Assembly: GCA_014529385.2 (NCBI GenBank) | Contig: CM043968.1 | Span: 127,557,018-127,621,017 of the forward strand | Origin: Adiantum capillus-veneris | Taxonomy: Eukaryota; Streptophyta; Polypodiopsida; Polypodiales; Pteridaceae | Reading direction: 5' to 3' | Length of the DNA: 64,000 nt | Part shown: in pieces, positions 23,491 through 36,041 of the stretch | How positions within the stretch are numbered: the first letter of the stretch is position 1 | How the letters are laid out: every line of letters starts with the position of its first letter | Program-made: the position numbers and the translations under genes | The notes under the pieces: model-generated | Told to the model about the DNA's origin: nothing | Databases searched by the model: none | Seen by the model: the letters and a program-made list of their open reading frames with translations, nothing else

Positions 23491-24919
23491 AGGGTCCTAG
23501 GGTGCTTGCTCAAAAGACATGATTCAATAAAGGTGAGAAGGACCCCCTTTGATGAAACATTTGGCACAAATAAACATGTTTTGCAACCCATATCATCCAA
23601 TAATGCAAGCATCCGAGTTTGTTTGGAGAATTTTGAGCCTTACCTTGTTGGTTTCTTTGAATCCAAGGACATATCGCAACTCATCTGTGGCCTCTCCCCA
23701 TGCCTTGACGAGAGAAAAAACCTTCTGGTGCACGTGCATAGTGGTGAGAGGATCATCAACCACCTTGACCATCTCATCACAGATGCAACCTCGAAGAACA
23801 TTTTCTCACAATTCTCAATGCATGTTTCTAATAGAGAGAGGATCAGGATCTGAACATGGGGCGAGCGTGTATTGAGAGTTGGGTGCTTCTTCAAAGAGCG
23901 CACCATATCGACACCACAACACAGATCGTGGTTGACCACATCGTAGGTGAGTATGTTGTTTTCCGAATTGGGCACTTCCATGGTTTCCAAGGTTGCGTGT
24001 TAAGAGCGAGGTGCTTCTTCAAAGAACACACCACATCGACACCACAAGAGGGATTGTGGTTGACTATGTCACAAACTAGTATGTTCTTTTCCCAATCGGA
24101 ACCTTCCATGGTTTTTGAGGTTGTGTCCTTGATTTAGCGATCCATAGGAGACGATACTTGAAAGAGCTCATTCATTCAACCACTCATGGAGCTAACGCTG
24201 GCACTCATTTTCTTGTTAAGTCCTACTCTGCCAACCTTGATGCGCACTCTTTACAATTCTACTTTTTGTTCTATTAATAGGGTTGGGCTGGGTGATTTTT
24301 TTTTTTGGGACTTGGTAATTTTTATTTTTGTTTTGGGGGTTTTGACTTGTTTTTTCTTTTCCCAATATGCGTTGGAAGAGCCTTGAGACATAAAGGTAAA
24401 GACCTTCTAATATAGTCAACTTATCCCTAAACTTTTCCACATGTAGGTTTTCCAGTTTTTGAGATTTTTTCCTCCCACTAGGGACGGTGACAGAGCAGCT
24501 TTGTCTTTACAAATGGGACAACTTTAATAGATGTAAACAAACAAGGTGATTGAATCACAATGGTCTCGTTAACACGCTTAGTAATGTTAAGATGTAAATG
24601 GTGGGGGGAAGATGAGTCTCTCCAACATCTAAAAAATATGAATCCTTTCAAAATATCTCAAATGCATAAGTGAAGGGTAAATCTAGGAATTGAAAGGCAT
24701 GGAAAGACAAAAGACTTTAACAAGAAATCGATAATGCTGAATGTTAGAGATAGCCAACAATGATCTATAGCCCTGAAGATGAAGGTTGTTGCTATTGCTG
24801 AGTTGCTAGAGGTGTCCTTTCAATGCCTCATGATAGAGACAACCAAGAGTGATCTAGCTTCTTCTAAGTTACTAGAGGTGTCCCTTTGATTCCTCATGAT
24901 CTGCTTTAGGCCTATCACA
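23491..24919. other. No gene recognised apart from a tandem duplication
   Basis: Contains the 129-bp duplication listed separately. Overlapping short ORFs on both strands (for example 23506-23853) show no family motif and overlap each other, so I do not call any of them. Confidence 0.35.
23882..24139. repeat. Two-copy 129-bp tandem duplication
   Basis: The unit starting GGTGCTTCTTCAAAGA at 23882 recurs at 24011. Shared blocks include CACATCGACACCACAA or its close variant, TGGTTGAC, and CTTCCATGGTTT. Divergence between units is clear, so the duplication is old. Confidence 0.75.
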
Positions 24920-25150
24920 TATCTTGATGTACGGAGATTTTAATGCTATCCTAGTGCTCCCATTTGAATTGTTGTGTGAAAGATTCAAGGCCTTGAGGGA
25001 GGTTCATTCAACATAGAGAGGTGCAAGGTCAAATCTCTTGGGGGATTGTGCAAATATAGACAACTATGGTTGGAACGGTGGCCATAAAAGTTGGGTATTT
25101 CCACACTAAAAGGGTTACAACACGAATTAAGGTAGTGCCCATTGACATTC
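24920..25150 (+). pseudogene. Possible LINE endonuclease remnant
   Basis: The frame around 24930-24960 reads LMYGDFNAIL, the GDFN core of L1-type apurinic endonucleases, followed at the expected distance by a weak N-[DY]-G-[FW]-N-G block (about 25065). There are many stops. No RT is found downstream, so this is at most a fragment. A chance match is possible. Confidence 0.3.
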
Positions 25151-25899
25151 CTAGACTGGATGAATGGCAGATATGGAATTCCATTAATGTCCACTTCTAT
25201 GAAAGAGATGGTGCCTATTTTATGAGGAATCTAACCACTAAAGGAATTTAATGATAGGTCCATGGATACCATGTATCTACAATTGTTTAGCTTGGGGAAA
25301 TCATCCTTGATAAGCTATTGTTTTGCTGGTTGAGGACTTGCCACACTACTAGTTGCCAACAGAGTCTGGAAAGTAACTTGAGAGGTGGTTGAAGAGAGAG
25401 ATGTCTCTCAATTGGTGGAAATTGTGGAGTAGAGGTGAAGTATTAGGAGCTGTTTCAACTAGTATTCTAGTGGGATGGGGAGGCTAAGTGTGGGGATGAT
25501 GGAGATCTCCATTTGAAAGATCTTCAAGCAATTCAATAGAGATGGAGGAAGAATGCTTGAAAAGTTGTTGAACTAATGAAAGACATTGGTGAGGATGAAA
25601 AGGCCATCAAGGGTGGGGAAGATGGTGCTGATGAGGTTGTTCAATGTGATATTGACTCGATTGCCAAATATCTAGCTTAAAAAGTTTTTCATATGTCTAC
25701 ATTTTCTTTTCATGATAATTGCATTGAAATAATAGTCATCTAGCAAGAGCATCTTTGAAGCAAAGTCACATTTTTTCTAAAAAATCCATTAGGAAAAATA
25801 AAGTGGTCTAAGCAATATGGAATGTATTATACAAAAATCAAAAAAAGAAAAACATCAATGTGCTTGCACAAAAAGGTATAAGGATGGTATAAGCATTGA
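25151..25899. other. No gene recognised
   Basis: Low-information sequence with short ORFs on +, full of stops. It may be decayed LINE or Copia material. Nothing definite. Confidence 0.35.
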
Positions 25900-26666
25900 G
25901 ATTTGCTACTCACTAAAGAACCATGAGAAGTGGCTGCATTGCTATTACCACCTTTTCTTTGAGCAACAACAAAAGCCTTTTTAACTACGTGTTGTTTAGC
26001 CATGTTCTTTCTTGAAAGTGACTCCTATAATATCAATGTGCATAATGCATCAAACTTGAAATATTGAGGGTTTCCTTGGGTCATAAGTCTCCATGTACTA
26101 CCAAAAGTATGGTAAGAGTTTGGCAATGCATTGAGAATAGTATCTACAAGTGAACTGTCAAAAATAACTTCACCTTCAAAAAGGACTTGTCATTTATATC
26201 CTTGGTACTAGCAAGGAAAGTGTCCATGTCATCTTCCTCTTGCATAATCTTTTACTCCATGTATTTACGCAACAATGAAATTTTAGCCTCATTGCAACTT
26301 ACATAAAGACCACCCAGAGTATCCCAAGCCTATTTTGTTGATTTGATGAGCAAATATGAGCAATAATAGTGCACTCCTCATATAATGCAATCAATTCATG
26401 AGCCTACGCATCTCTAACATCCTAGGAGACTGCTCAATGGTAGGCAAAACAAATCTAGCATCAACAAACATGCTAGAACCTGCAACATCCTCAATAGAGC
26501 CTATATTTACAAAAGGTAGATGTATATCAATGCCCTGCACAACTTTCCAAATTCCCTTTGAGACAAGAACATGTGTCATCATGTAAGCCCACATCGGGTA
26601 GTTATCCCCATCCAATTTGTCCTTAGTAGAAAACATCTTGAAAACATATGTGTTGTTGTCATCCAT
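25900..26666 (-). pseudogene. Ty1/Copia gag remnant
   Basis: The ATG at 26666 opens a 96-codon stretch with DKLDGDNYPMWAYMM and LVSKGIWKVVQG, the start of Copia gag (DUF4219/UBN2 type). After stops the same strand continues with VDTILNALPNSYHTF (about 26140-26100), the UBN2 core. Protease, integrase and RT are not found to the left. Function in a live element would be the capsid. This copy is dead. Confidence 0.8.
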
Positions 26667-28171
26667 GGTGAGTGACTGCACTTGATTTGAAAATTGCTCC
26701 GAGAGAGGGAAAATGAAGTAAGCCTAGCACATGCTATGTAGCAAAACCCAAAGAGGATTGTAAGGGATTTTTAAAAAAATAATTCACTGACAAAAAATTT
26801 GCACAAAAGGATGAAATTGCTTTTACAATACTTCCTGCAGTGGAATAGGAGGCCGAAATGAGCCGGAATAAAAATTTTGAGCACACCCAGCTCAACAAGC
26901 TCACCTGAAGTATTACTTGACCCTCTAGCACTCACCAAAGCTCATCCGTTTTTGGAAGAAAGTGAGCCGTGGGAATGTACTTTGGGTAAGAGTGGACCCA
27001 AAAGACTTGCAAATGGAGCTTGGGGGTGAACAATGGATTTCCATGGGAAATGCCTCTTTAAAAAATACTCAAAAAAAAAATTCAATTTGTCAAGGATTTT
27101 GATAGACGACAATTGCGTGTTGACATGCAACAATGAGTGGTTGAGGTTGAGGTTTAGGATGTATACATTGTTTAGGGTAGCACATGCATTAGGTTATGAC
27201 AAGAACAAACTCCACCAAGGCAAAAGATGTGCATGTATTGATGAGGGCAATTCTAGCAATTCGGGTTGCTGTGCAACTATGGAGACGAGAGTAGCTAGTG
27301 GAGGGTCTAGAGCATATGGTGACAAGGGATGGCAGGCCAACCCGAGTAATGGTTATGGAAGGCGTACTAGGCAACAGGAGCAATGTGGGGTCTACAAGGG
27401 CATTTGAAGTGGGCAGTCTCTTGATGGTGTGGACATGCAACGATAAGGCAGAGTACAAGGCAAATGGCCTACTTAGGTGGAGATTGTACTAGAAAATAGC
27501 AAGGAGGGTAGCCAGGCTAATGAATGGCTTTTTAATGTTGAAGGCGCTTTGGGAAGGAAAATGGGCTCCAGGTGTCGACTCTTGAGTAGAAAAGATAAAA
27601 AAATTGCATGTTACTAAAAAAAAGGAAAAATCCTCTGTCTTTCCTTGTTTAGAAAGTGACTCACAAATTTGAGTTTTTTCAAAAGCATTGAACAAATCAT
27701 TTGTCATCTAGGCCACATAGACACTCAATTAGGGGGTTCTTAACCCCACCCAAAAAGATCTTAATTGCTCCTTTGAAAGCCTAAAATGAAGAGCTTTTGT
27801 GCACATGATTGACGAGGCAAATGGAGTGAATTTTTTTTGTTTGAGGATTCTACGAAAGGTTAGCATAGATAGCTACGACTCGATTTGTGTAGATGAAAAA
27901 GCTCATGCATATTATAAGCATTAAAATGCAATCTAGCAATTCCAATGAGAAAAAAAATCACACAACCTAATATTGAATCCAATTAGCGCTAGTCATTGGC
28001 AAGGGTAGTGGCTGTATAGCCGTGCCCAAAAACCAACACAAGAGATGATTGAAATTGAGTAACAATTAGCCTAAATAGTTATGATTCAACTTAGTGCTTA
28101 GAGAGAGCAAGAGCACAAAGTTTAGCATAGGTATCTAACCATTGTAATTAGGAAGTACTAATTACATGTTA
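26667..28171. other. No gene recognised; putative Copia leader or insertions
   Basis: Lies between the Copia gag start and a PBS-like site at 28172. At 1.5 kb it is too long for a normal Copia leader, so another insertion may be hidden here. ORFs at 27033-27458 overlap on both strands and carry no motif. Confidence 0.35.
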
Positions 28172-28183
28172 GCTCTAATACCA
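28172..28183 (-). other. PBS-like site (initiator-Met tRNA type)
   Basis: Minus strand TGGTATTAGAGC, one mismatch from TGGTATCAGAGC, followed on + by TGTAAGTGC, which would be the inner end of an LTR. It fits the 5' end of the minus-strand Copia element whose gag lies at 26666. Confidence 0.55.
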
Positions 28184-28185
28184 AA

Positions 28186-29200
28186 TGTAAGTGCTATGGT
28201 AGTTTGACCAATGTCGCATTCATCATTGTGTGAGCACCATAGCATTAGAGAGTAAGTAGATTAGAGATAGTGGACTCAATACAATGAAATGAACCTGGCT
28301 TGATTGATTATAATGAGAGAAGGTGACAAATTTAGCATAGTAGCATCATATAAGCTCAAGATGGAAGCTAGAAATAAAGGTGAAAGAGATATGCACCACA
28401 AATGGTAAAGGGCAAGTAGCATGTGGACTACAATATGTATCATGTGGCTATAATGTGTAGCATGTGTGCATAGCATGAGAAGAATATGTTAGGGATTTCT
28501 ATGTAGGAGGTTGTATCTATGCACATAGGGATGCATGCTAGTATACTTGGCTTTAGGAATTGTTCATACATTAAGTGTAAGCCAAAGGCTTACCCCAACA
28601 AAAACTTTAGTGTAGATTCATCAATTTAGGAAACATGACCTCAATGCAGATCCATTGGATTAGGCATCACATGCATTTGGTGTCAATTTTGTGAATTTAG
28701 AAAGCACAGATTACAAAATCAAATTGCATGTGGGTGGCCACTGCAACTGGTGTGATTTTGTTAACCCGGGTATATTATGAAAATAATTAGATTTATATTG
28801 ATGTAGACTTGAGATCTATATTGTTGTTGCATTTATGATGAGATGATGATGACATTGTTTTGATTTTGATGAATCTTGGTTATTGGGAGATGACTATAAC
28901 CAATGATATCATGATGCATTAGCATATGACACATACTTCTACTTATTCTTGTGGTATGAGACACTAGAATATATAGTATGTGGGTGATTGAAGGCAGAAG
29001 CAAATGAGAGTGGTTAAGTCTGTAATCTTTTTTATGATATATTATGTTTCTCACTTGTACGCTTGTTATTTTGTGTATTATGTAGGGATACCACACCTTC
29101 GAGAGTTGCTCATGTTCTGTCATCCACCTTGCTTGGGCAAGAGGATTGCAGAATAAAATGCTAGAGATGGACTTCTTTCATCCTAAGAAGATGCATAAGT
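28186..29200 (-). repeat. Possible 5' LTR of the Copia element
   Basis: Begins TGTAAG beside the PBS. The outer end cannot be placed and no second LTR copy is in the window. It contains short inverted repeats near its start (GTGCTATGG against CCATAGCA). No gene is seen. Confidence 0.3.
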
Positions 29201-31476
29201 GTTAGCGGCTGGACACACTCAATGGAGGATGATTGCCCGGCGGGATACTAATTTACTTTGTAATCATTCCTTAACACTAGGTTGGTAATGGGACACTTTT
29301 ATGTCCTGGGACACTTTTATGTCCTATTAAGTGACCATTTTCCTTGAATTATGTCAAGAGTTTCAAAATGGATTTTGAGGTGCTATCTATCTAGAAAGTT
29401 GTCTCATGAGCTGAAAAAATCTCCACATTTTTTTGGAATATCAATTCCATCTTTAACCTTGTCCTTGCACAACATTTCACAACCTAAACTGTGTGAAAAA
29501 ACGGGTCCTGTTTTTGGCTTTTTTCAACTTTCTGCAACTATACCACTCTAGAATTCATGTTTGTGAGGTCTAGAATGCTAGAGAACTATCTTTAGTAGTC
29601 CTCAACATGTCCTGATGCTTCTAGGGAGAAATAAATGTTAAAGTTGTAAGTGATGACCAAATTACAAAAATTGTCAAATCCTGTTTTTTAGCCAATTTTA
29701 GCTCTTCTATGATTTTTTTGGTGGCTTTCATGATATCCAAATGCAGTTTTGATTTTCTATGTCGCATATTGTAACATAAAGCTAATATTCCTTGAGTTTT
29801 GGGACACCTAATACCCTATTTTGCATAGTAGACAACGATGGTTGATTTTTTCAATCATAGAAGAAAACGAAACATTCTAGTATATCAAGTATAACTTTTT
29901 CATTATTGTTAGTTTCTTGTGACAACTACATGCATTTTGTAGGTAGTAACCATATCTAGTCATAAGGATCAAATTTGGCTAGATATTGAATAGTTTCTAT
30001 GGGATTCTACAACTCATAATGTTGAACCCATTTTTTTCATGTTTGCTATATTTAGCACTTCATCTTTGTCCCCAAGATTCCCCTTGGTAAGAGATTTATT
30101 ATTTTTTTGACATGCTCCATGGCTCCTTATGAACCTAAAGGACAATAGGGAACTAATAAAACATGCATATATTATTTGTATTGAGCGTGTCTATAGAAAC
30201 TTTGATGATAGGCTTGCAGAATGGTAAAAATTCAACTTTTTTGTACCTATTTCTTTTGGCAAAAGAAAAAATAGTGAGTGAGATGCAATCATGTGTTCTG
30301 ATCACCAACCCATTGAAGTTAACTATGGAATTTATCTCAAGTCCTACAAAAATCCCTAATCTTATTTTTATGCAACAAAACATAAGAAATGACTGTTTTG
30401 ATGAAAATGTACTGGTCCATCAACTTTGGAGGCTTGGTGTGACCAAAAGATGAGAAATTTTACAAGTTTATTTTTTTTTCCATGTGTAGTAGGCCTTGAA
30501 CTATAACCTCATGAAAGGATTCTACAAAATGAGTGGATCTACTATGGTTTTGGAGGTTTTTTTCAAACCCTGAAAGGACATTTTTATGTCCTTTTAGGTT
30601 ACCAACCTAGTGTTAATTGAGAAGAAATCTTCATTTCACCTTTGAGAATAGTGGGGCTTGTAGAAGCTTCCAAATTGTATCCCATTTTTGACATTAGACT
30701 TAGTAAATCGTTAAATTGGAATATTAAGGTTTGAGATTGTAAGGTATTTATACCACTTTTGACCTTAATGCAAAAAACCTTTTGTCATTTTTTATAAGTT
30801 TTGTCTGTGTGAGTTGAGCATACCCTGTGTACGAGAGAGAGTGAGAGTTTATCTTGATGCTACGCGCACACTGGTGGTCGAAATCAAGTGCGGAAAAGTG
30901 CAACGTGTTTCCCTTGAAGAGAGCTATGCGCCAACACCTACATTGCAGGTGTACAACCCGGCTTTGCGCCTCATCGACCCACGAGCTATATCTGGTGATT
31001 CAGTGAGCATACGTTGTCCGTTTTTGCATTTCAGCATATCCACGCGTTCACAATGAGTAGAGCTACGCATTAGGCATGTTAGTTTCAGAAAACGTCGACC
31101 TGTAAATTTCGACCAGACATCCTACGCGATTCTATACCGAGTGTTTAAGGTTGGGGTTTTGGGTCAAGGAATATAGGGAGAGTGACCTATTGGTGTTAAT
31201 AGGATTTCCCTCAAGTTCCATAGCGTTTCGAGAACGATTGATGGGTATTTGGATCTTAAAAACATTGTAGGAAATATCCTCTTGTGTACTCTTGAAGGCT
31301 GTAACTTAAACATTGGGTAGAGAACTCTGTAGGAAGTAGTCAATAGTCGGTCGAGTGTAGGATGACACCCTATGCATGCTTCCACACGCCTACGGGTCGA
31401 GCTTCATCCTTAGCTGACAAATCTTGTTAGGTGAGTTCTCACTATGCTGACGTCCGTCATGGCGTATCCGCCAACA
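29201..31476 (+). repeat. Putative 5' LTR of a Tat/Athila-like Ty3/gypsy element
   Basis: The right end (GCCAACA) abuts a PBS at 31478, so this must be LTR. The left end is tentatively the TGTTAGCGG at 29201. A TATTTATA motif lies at about 30750. A 1338-bp TIR element (29275-30612) is inserted, so the bare LTR would be about 0.93 kb. The partner LTR is not recognised in the window. Confidence 0.5.
29275..30612. mobile_element. 1338-bp non-autonomous TIR element, CACTAGGTTGGTAA ends
   Basis: Left end CACTAGGTTGGTAA and right end TTACCAACCTAGTG are perfect 14-bp inverted repeats flanked by TTAA on both sides (29271-29274 and 30613-30616). GGACAY-TTTTATGTCC subterminal palindromes follow at both ends, doubled on the left. 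It holds no ORF of note. TSD TTAA would suggest a piggyBac- or Kolobok-like integrase; if TAA is the true TSD, a CACTA-like origin is possible. Confidence 0.8.
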
Positions 31477-31477
31477 T

Positions 31478-31495
31478 TGGCGCCGTTGCCGGGGA
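31478..31495 (+). other. Primer-binding site TGGCGCCGTTGCCGGGGA
   Basis: Eighteen bases directly inside the LTR end. This sequence is the tRNA-complementary PBS seen in plant Tat/Athila-group elements. It fixes the orientation as + and the LTR end at 31476. Confidence 0.85.
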
Positions 31496-33239
31496 CAAAA
31501 ACCCTAGGTAGGTGACTGAGACTAGTCCTTGAGGATAGGGATTCTTATTTTACATTTCGATAGGATCAGAGGGTGGGGGACTCTCTAGGTCTTAGGAGGA
31601 GTCTAGGAAGCGAGTGTCTGGCAAGAGTAGGAGTTGGAGTGGTAGAGGCAGTGAAAGGATAGCTTGAGAGTCCGGAGAGACCAAGAAGCAACTGAGACAC
31701 CAAAATCACCATCTCACATGATGTGTAGGAGTAGGGTAAGTAGGACATCATGATTTATGATCTGGAGCACTTCATGCATGTTATATTTGTTGTTAGGCTC
31801 ATCAAAGAGCTGTAAAAGACGGAAAAGAGTGTTTAGAAGCTGAATTGAAGTTCAAAATTTTCTGTGAGTATTTCTGAGAGAGCTGCAGATCATAGGGAGT
31901 ACTTTTGCCATAAAAAATTTAAATTTTAAGACAGTAGACATCCTACGTGTAGCATGTCTCCAGGGGGTTTTTAGCAAGAAATTTGGGAAAACTGAGGTCA
32001 CCTGTGTGTTCAGAGGGTGGGTTTCACCCTAGTAACATATAAACTTGAGTGTTTTTCCCTTATTGGATTGCCCAAAAGCTAAAAGGCAGACTCAAAAAAC
32101 GTAAAAGTTTAGAAAAGGTTTAAATTGAGAGAAATTTGCATATTTTTGCACTTGTAAGGCATATTGGCACTTGCTGAGAGCATAGGGAAGGCAAAGTAGC
32201 ACTTTAGTTTGAGAAAAGGAGTAGTAGACATCCTACGCGTAGGATTTCTACAGGGTGTTCTGGTGAGAATTTTGAAAATATGAGTTGACCAGAGTGTTTA
32301 GAAGATAGGTTTTACCCTATTTTCACCTGAAAAGTGGAAGATTGACCATATCTTGACAGGATAAGGCCAAAAGACGGAATTGCCAGACATCTTACCCAAA
32401 TTGGGCCTAAGGCATTATTTTAAGACCAAAACCTTAGGATGTCTTCATGAGCATGATCTACATGATTTATTGAGTGCATGAGGAAGGTTTCATCTCAATT
32501 GGGTGAGAAAATTGGATTTTAAGTAGACTTTAGCATTTTTTTACTGAAAAAGGCTAGAATAGCTAAAATTGGGGTCTTTTGAAATCCAAACTAAAATCTA
32601 AGCATAGCATTGGGTTGCTGACATCAAGGGGAAGCTGTGGCTCAAGTTTGGAGTCAAACATAGCACTTAGACATGCTATGTGTAGGATGTGTTCACAATG
32701 ATTTAGCACTCCAAATCCAACTGTGAGCATACCAGAGTGATCAGCACCTTAAGAGGAGTCCGTGGTTTGAATTTGGAGCAATTTTGAGCAGCTGACATGC
32801 TACGTGTAGTATGTTTAAGGCATGACAGTGAAGTCAAAATCTGACTGTGGACATAGAGTGATGTTCCAATTGAATTAAGAGTTCCAGAATTTCTTTCAGA
32901 AGTGAAATTGGACCTTGTTTGACCTTTTGACGGAGCAAAGACGGAATTAAGACTTTACCTCTAGACTGACAAACACTCGGGTAAAGTACAGTTCCAGATT
33001 AGCACACCTAATCAAGAACAACCAAAGTGTATAGAGTACATTAGTGGTTGAGGTTAACCCTCCAATTATACCAATCATTACTAAGACCACCTCTAGCGGT
33101 TAAATGCTTTGATTTGATTGCCAAAATTAAACGCTTGTGTACAAGTATATTCAGCGGCGGCAAGGCAAGAAGTTGTGCGGGAATTGATCCCTTGCCAGGT
33201 GAGTGGTTGGATTTGTGATAAATTGCATTGCTAAGTTTG
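31496..33239 (+). other. Long untranslated leader of the Tat/Athila-like element
   Basis: A 1.74-kb stretch without ORFs between PBS and the gag-start ORF, carrying the periodic palindromes described separately. Long leaders are usual in this lineage. Confidence 0.5.
31937..32815. repeat. Periodic 22-bp palindromes, array 1
   Basis: Palindromes of the form GACATCCTACG/CGTAGGATGTC, each slightly degraded, begin at 31937, 32227, 32670 and 32794. The 290-bp step, then 567 bp (two steps) from 32227 to 32794, fits a ~287-bp period; the one at 32670 is out of phase. Flanks share a CTCCAGGG or CTACAGGG block after the palindrome. Half-sites occur at 31115 and 31356 in the LTR. Confidence 0.75.
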
Positions 33240-33389
33240 ATGAATTTAAGATCAGGAAGACACATTCCTAGAGACCAAAAAGTGGCAGGTGATCAGGGTA
33301 GCTTAGTGTCCACTGAGGAGAGTGTAACTCAGCCAAGGCTAGATCCATTAGCATCGATCATTGAGGAGGGTAGTGATAATGACACTTAA
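33240..33389 (+). pseudogene. Gag start of the Tat/Athila-like element
   Basis: A 49-codon ORF beginning MNLRSGRHIPRDQK and rich in Ser/Glu. An LRSG-type start after a long leader is common in plant Ty3/gypsy gag. The ORF ends in TAA at 33387. Sequence homologous to RT from the same element is not found next to it; element X starts soon after, so an insertion may have cut gag here. Confidence 0.4.
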
Positions 33390-33409
33390 TCAGATAAGCG
33401 GACAGAAGT

Positions 33410-35892
33410 GATATTCTTAAGCTTGAGAGAGACCTTGCACACAAAGAAAACTTTTGCTTGAAGCAAACTGTGACAGAGCGCACTCAGCAACTGAAAGGCA
33501 AGGACGAAAGCACCACGCAGCTCACGCAGGATCTCAAAGAAAAAAATATTGTCTTGGATCCTCGGTTAAGAGAACGATGCTTACGAGACATTGAATAACT
33601 GAAGGTTGGTTTTGGGGGTTTGAAGAAGAGGGTTAAAGCAATCAAGTAATATTATCATTCAAGCAGGTTTAATTCATATTTACATTTGTAATTTTATATC
33701 TTACTTTCATATTTATGCTTAGATCGTTGCTACATCCTCAATCAAATATTGACAGCAACACACCAACTTCTTCAATTCCTTATGGTCTCATACTAAAATG
33801 CAAAGATGTTGTCGGACTTTTGGACGATAAGCGCTACTGCAAGATTGCTGCTAAGCAACTTGACACTCTTTTGAAACAGAATCAACTCCAAACACGTGAT
33901 ATTCAATCAATTTTGGATGAAGCCGGAATATCCAACAAAGGTTATTCTGTAATTTTTAGGTATGTCTGGTGTTTGAATCAATTGTCTTCACCTGTCAAAT
34001 TAAATGTCTGCAAATTTTTAAGTATATTGGATATGTGTAGCATTTGAAAACTTGGAAAGAGTCCATTTACTTAATTTTCTGTTTACAGAACTATGCAGCA
34101 ACAAAGTAAGAAGTTCAATCTCAAGCACACGTTACTGCCAAATCCTTTCTCCATTCGAAAGACAAGACTAGAGGTCAACCATGAATTGCTTCGGACATTG
34201 GCACTCCTTTTCACATTGAAGCAATGTACAAATCGCCATCAGCAAAGGAAGTGGTCTATGACAAATAAAATAATATATTTTATGATTTAGTAGCTTTGTA
34301 GACATATATTGTTCAATTGTTCGAGGTTTCTCAAGAGGAATGCAATGGAGTTTTGAAGTTTGTGCTTAAAGTGGATGAGTGCGAGCTAGTGAAAGAGACA
34401 AAGGTTGAGCGTGTCACAATAACACTTATGAATAGAGCATTAGATGAAAGCATTGCTTCAGACGACCCTAGAAACATTAGCGTGCAATCCGAAAACAATA
34501 TTTTCTTATTAGCCACATTCAAGGTTTGATATCAACAAGTTTTTGCTTAAAAAAATGGTTAGACATGTTTCATTTGATTGGTTTGGTTTTCCCATTTCAG
34601 GTGCCTGTAGAGAATTTCGATATTCTTAACTGGGTTTTCCATCAAACAAGTATTCTTGAAGTCATAAGCGAACAGAGAAATGGAAAGACACTCGATGTAT
34701 TAGGCATGGGTTCATATACAATAGAGTGGCATATGGCTGGAGATCTCACAACCCTAAAGTGTATGTACAACATCTCAAAAGGAGCAACAAGTCACAAAGC
34801 CCTTGTTTGTATTGCATGGGAGGAGTCATTAGTCTTGACAAGAGAAATTGGAGGAGAGCATCGGACAGGCACTTGCAGGACCTTAACTTCCGCCCAGTGT
34901 TGGATATTCCACTATCCAGAGTACATATTTGCACGATGCATGCACTCTGCAGAATCATTGAGAAACTTATGTTTCTGTACATTTGTTTTTCTTGGACCAC
35001 TCGGCCAGCATTAGCAAAACAAAGGGCTATATTATCATTGGAAATAGTTTTCTCAGATATGGGCTTGCATGGAGGACATGTGAAAACAGTTTTCTAAGAA
35101 TGGTCGGGATGTGCCAAAGAAGTTGTCTATTGGCGGTGTGAAAGCCCGTCTCTTCTTGTCGATGCCAACAAGTGGCAGACAACGCAAAAGCCAAAGTGCT
35201 CAGGAAAGGTTGACATTGAGATACAACCGGTGGAGAAACCTGCACAATGCAATGGTTGACCACGCAGAAAATGGTGCAGCAAGGACTCGCAAAGCAAACG
35301 TGTGGAAAAGTTTGGATTCCATATTCAAGTTTTGTGTGCTCAATACTTGGAGAGATACTGACTATACATTGTTTCAAGACGCTCTGGAGACCTTCCACAG
35401 GTCTTTCATAGCTGCATGGACAAATCAACACATAACTCATTACATGGTATATTACTTTATTTGATAAAATTGTGATTATATATTTACGTATTAACAATAC
35501 ACTGGTCTTTTTTGCAGCATATCATATGAAACCACATGCCTTGGTTTGCTAGGCAGTATGGTAGCTTGGCTATATGGTCTACACAAGGTATCGAGAAAAC
35601 TCACTACCAAGCCCGTATTGGCTATTTCAGCCACACTCGTCACGGAGGTGGTGCAAACAAAGCCAACAGTTTGGAGGAACTACATCAATGGACTTATCGA
35701 AAACTTATGCATAGAACACACCGAAAGGAATGTGTCAAAGATAGTCAAATTGGCCAAGCAATGAGATTAGCAAGCAAACGACGGAAGAAGGAAATATGGG
35801 AGGCATCTTCTGCGGCATCGCGACATGCAAAGTGGCGACTTCAAAAAGAACGCATTGGACAAACTTGGACAACTCCGACCCAAGTTGTTTGA
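33410..35892 (+). pseudogene. Element X copy b gene A: DDE-like transposase, multi-exon, broken
   Basis: Exons with matching phases: possible coiled-coil exon 33410-33660; 33723-33959; 34089-34523; 34601-35446; 35518-35892, all with GT-AG introns. The fourth holds a GDL...L motif followed by a C-x2-C pair (about 34735-34825) and an MHALCRI-EKL block (about 34938). The last holds MPWFARQYGSL, STQGIEKTH and TRHGGG blocks and a basic C-terminus. GD followed by CxxC, and a late acidic residue (E of QGIEK), resemble DDE transposases of eukaryotic cut-and-paste elements, but I cannot place it in a named superfamily. Frameshifts lie at about 34210, 34800 and 35090, with stops in several exons. The coiled-coil exon could instead be retrotransposon gag. 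Confidence 0.5.
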
Positions 35893-36041
35893 GACTTCCT
35901 AAAGATAGCGCATTGTAACATAATATAATTTTTTGTGCCAAGAGAAGACAACCAGTCACAAAAGTGAGAAACATAATGTACTCATTGTTTTGATAGAAAA
36001 TGTACTATTTTTTGGCATCGACAATATACATTGGAGCTTCT

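Noticed and set aside
23506-24137. Overlapping ORFs on both strands as a host gene
   Set aside because: No motif, no splice pattern and an internal 129-bp duplication; not supported.
29201-31476. Pairing of this LTR with sequence at 55376-56330
   Set aside because: No similarity is visible between the two, so they are not called LTRs of one element despite the shared leader palindromes.
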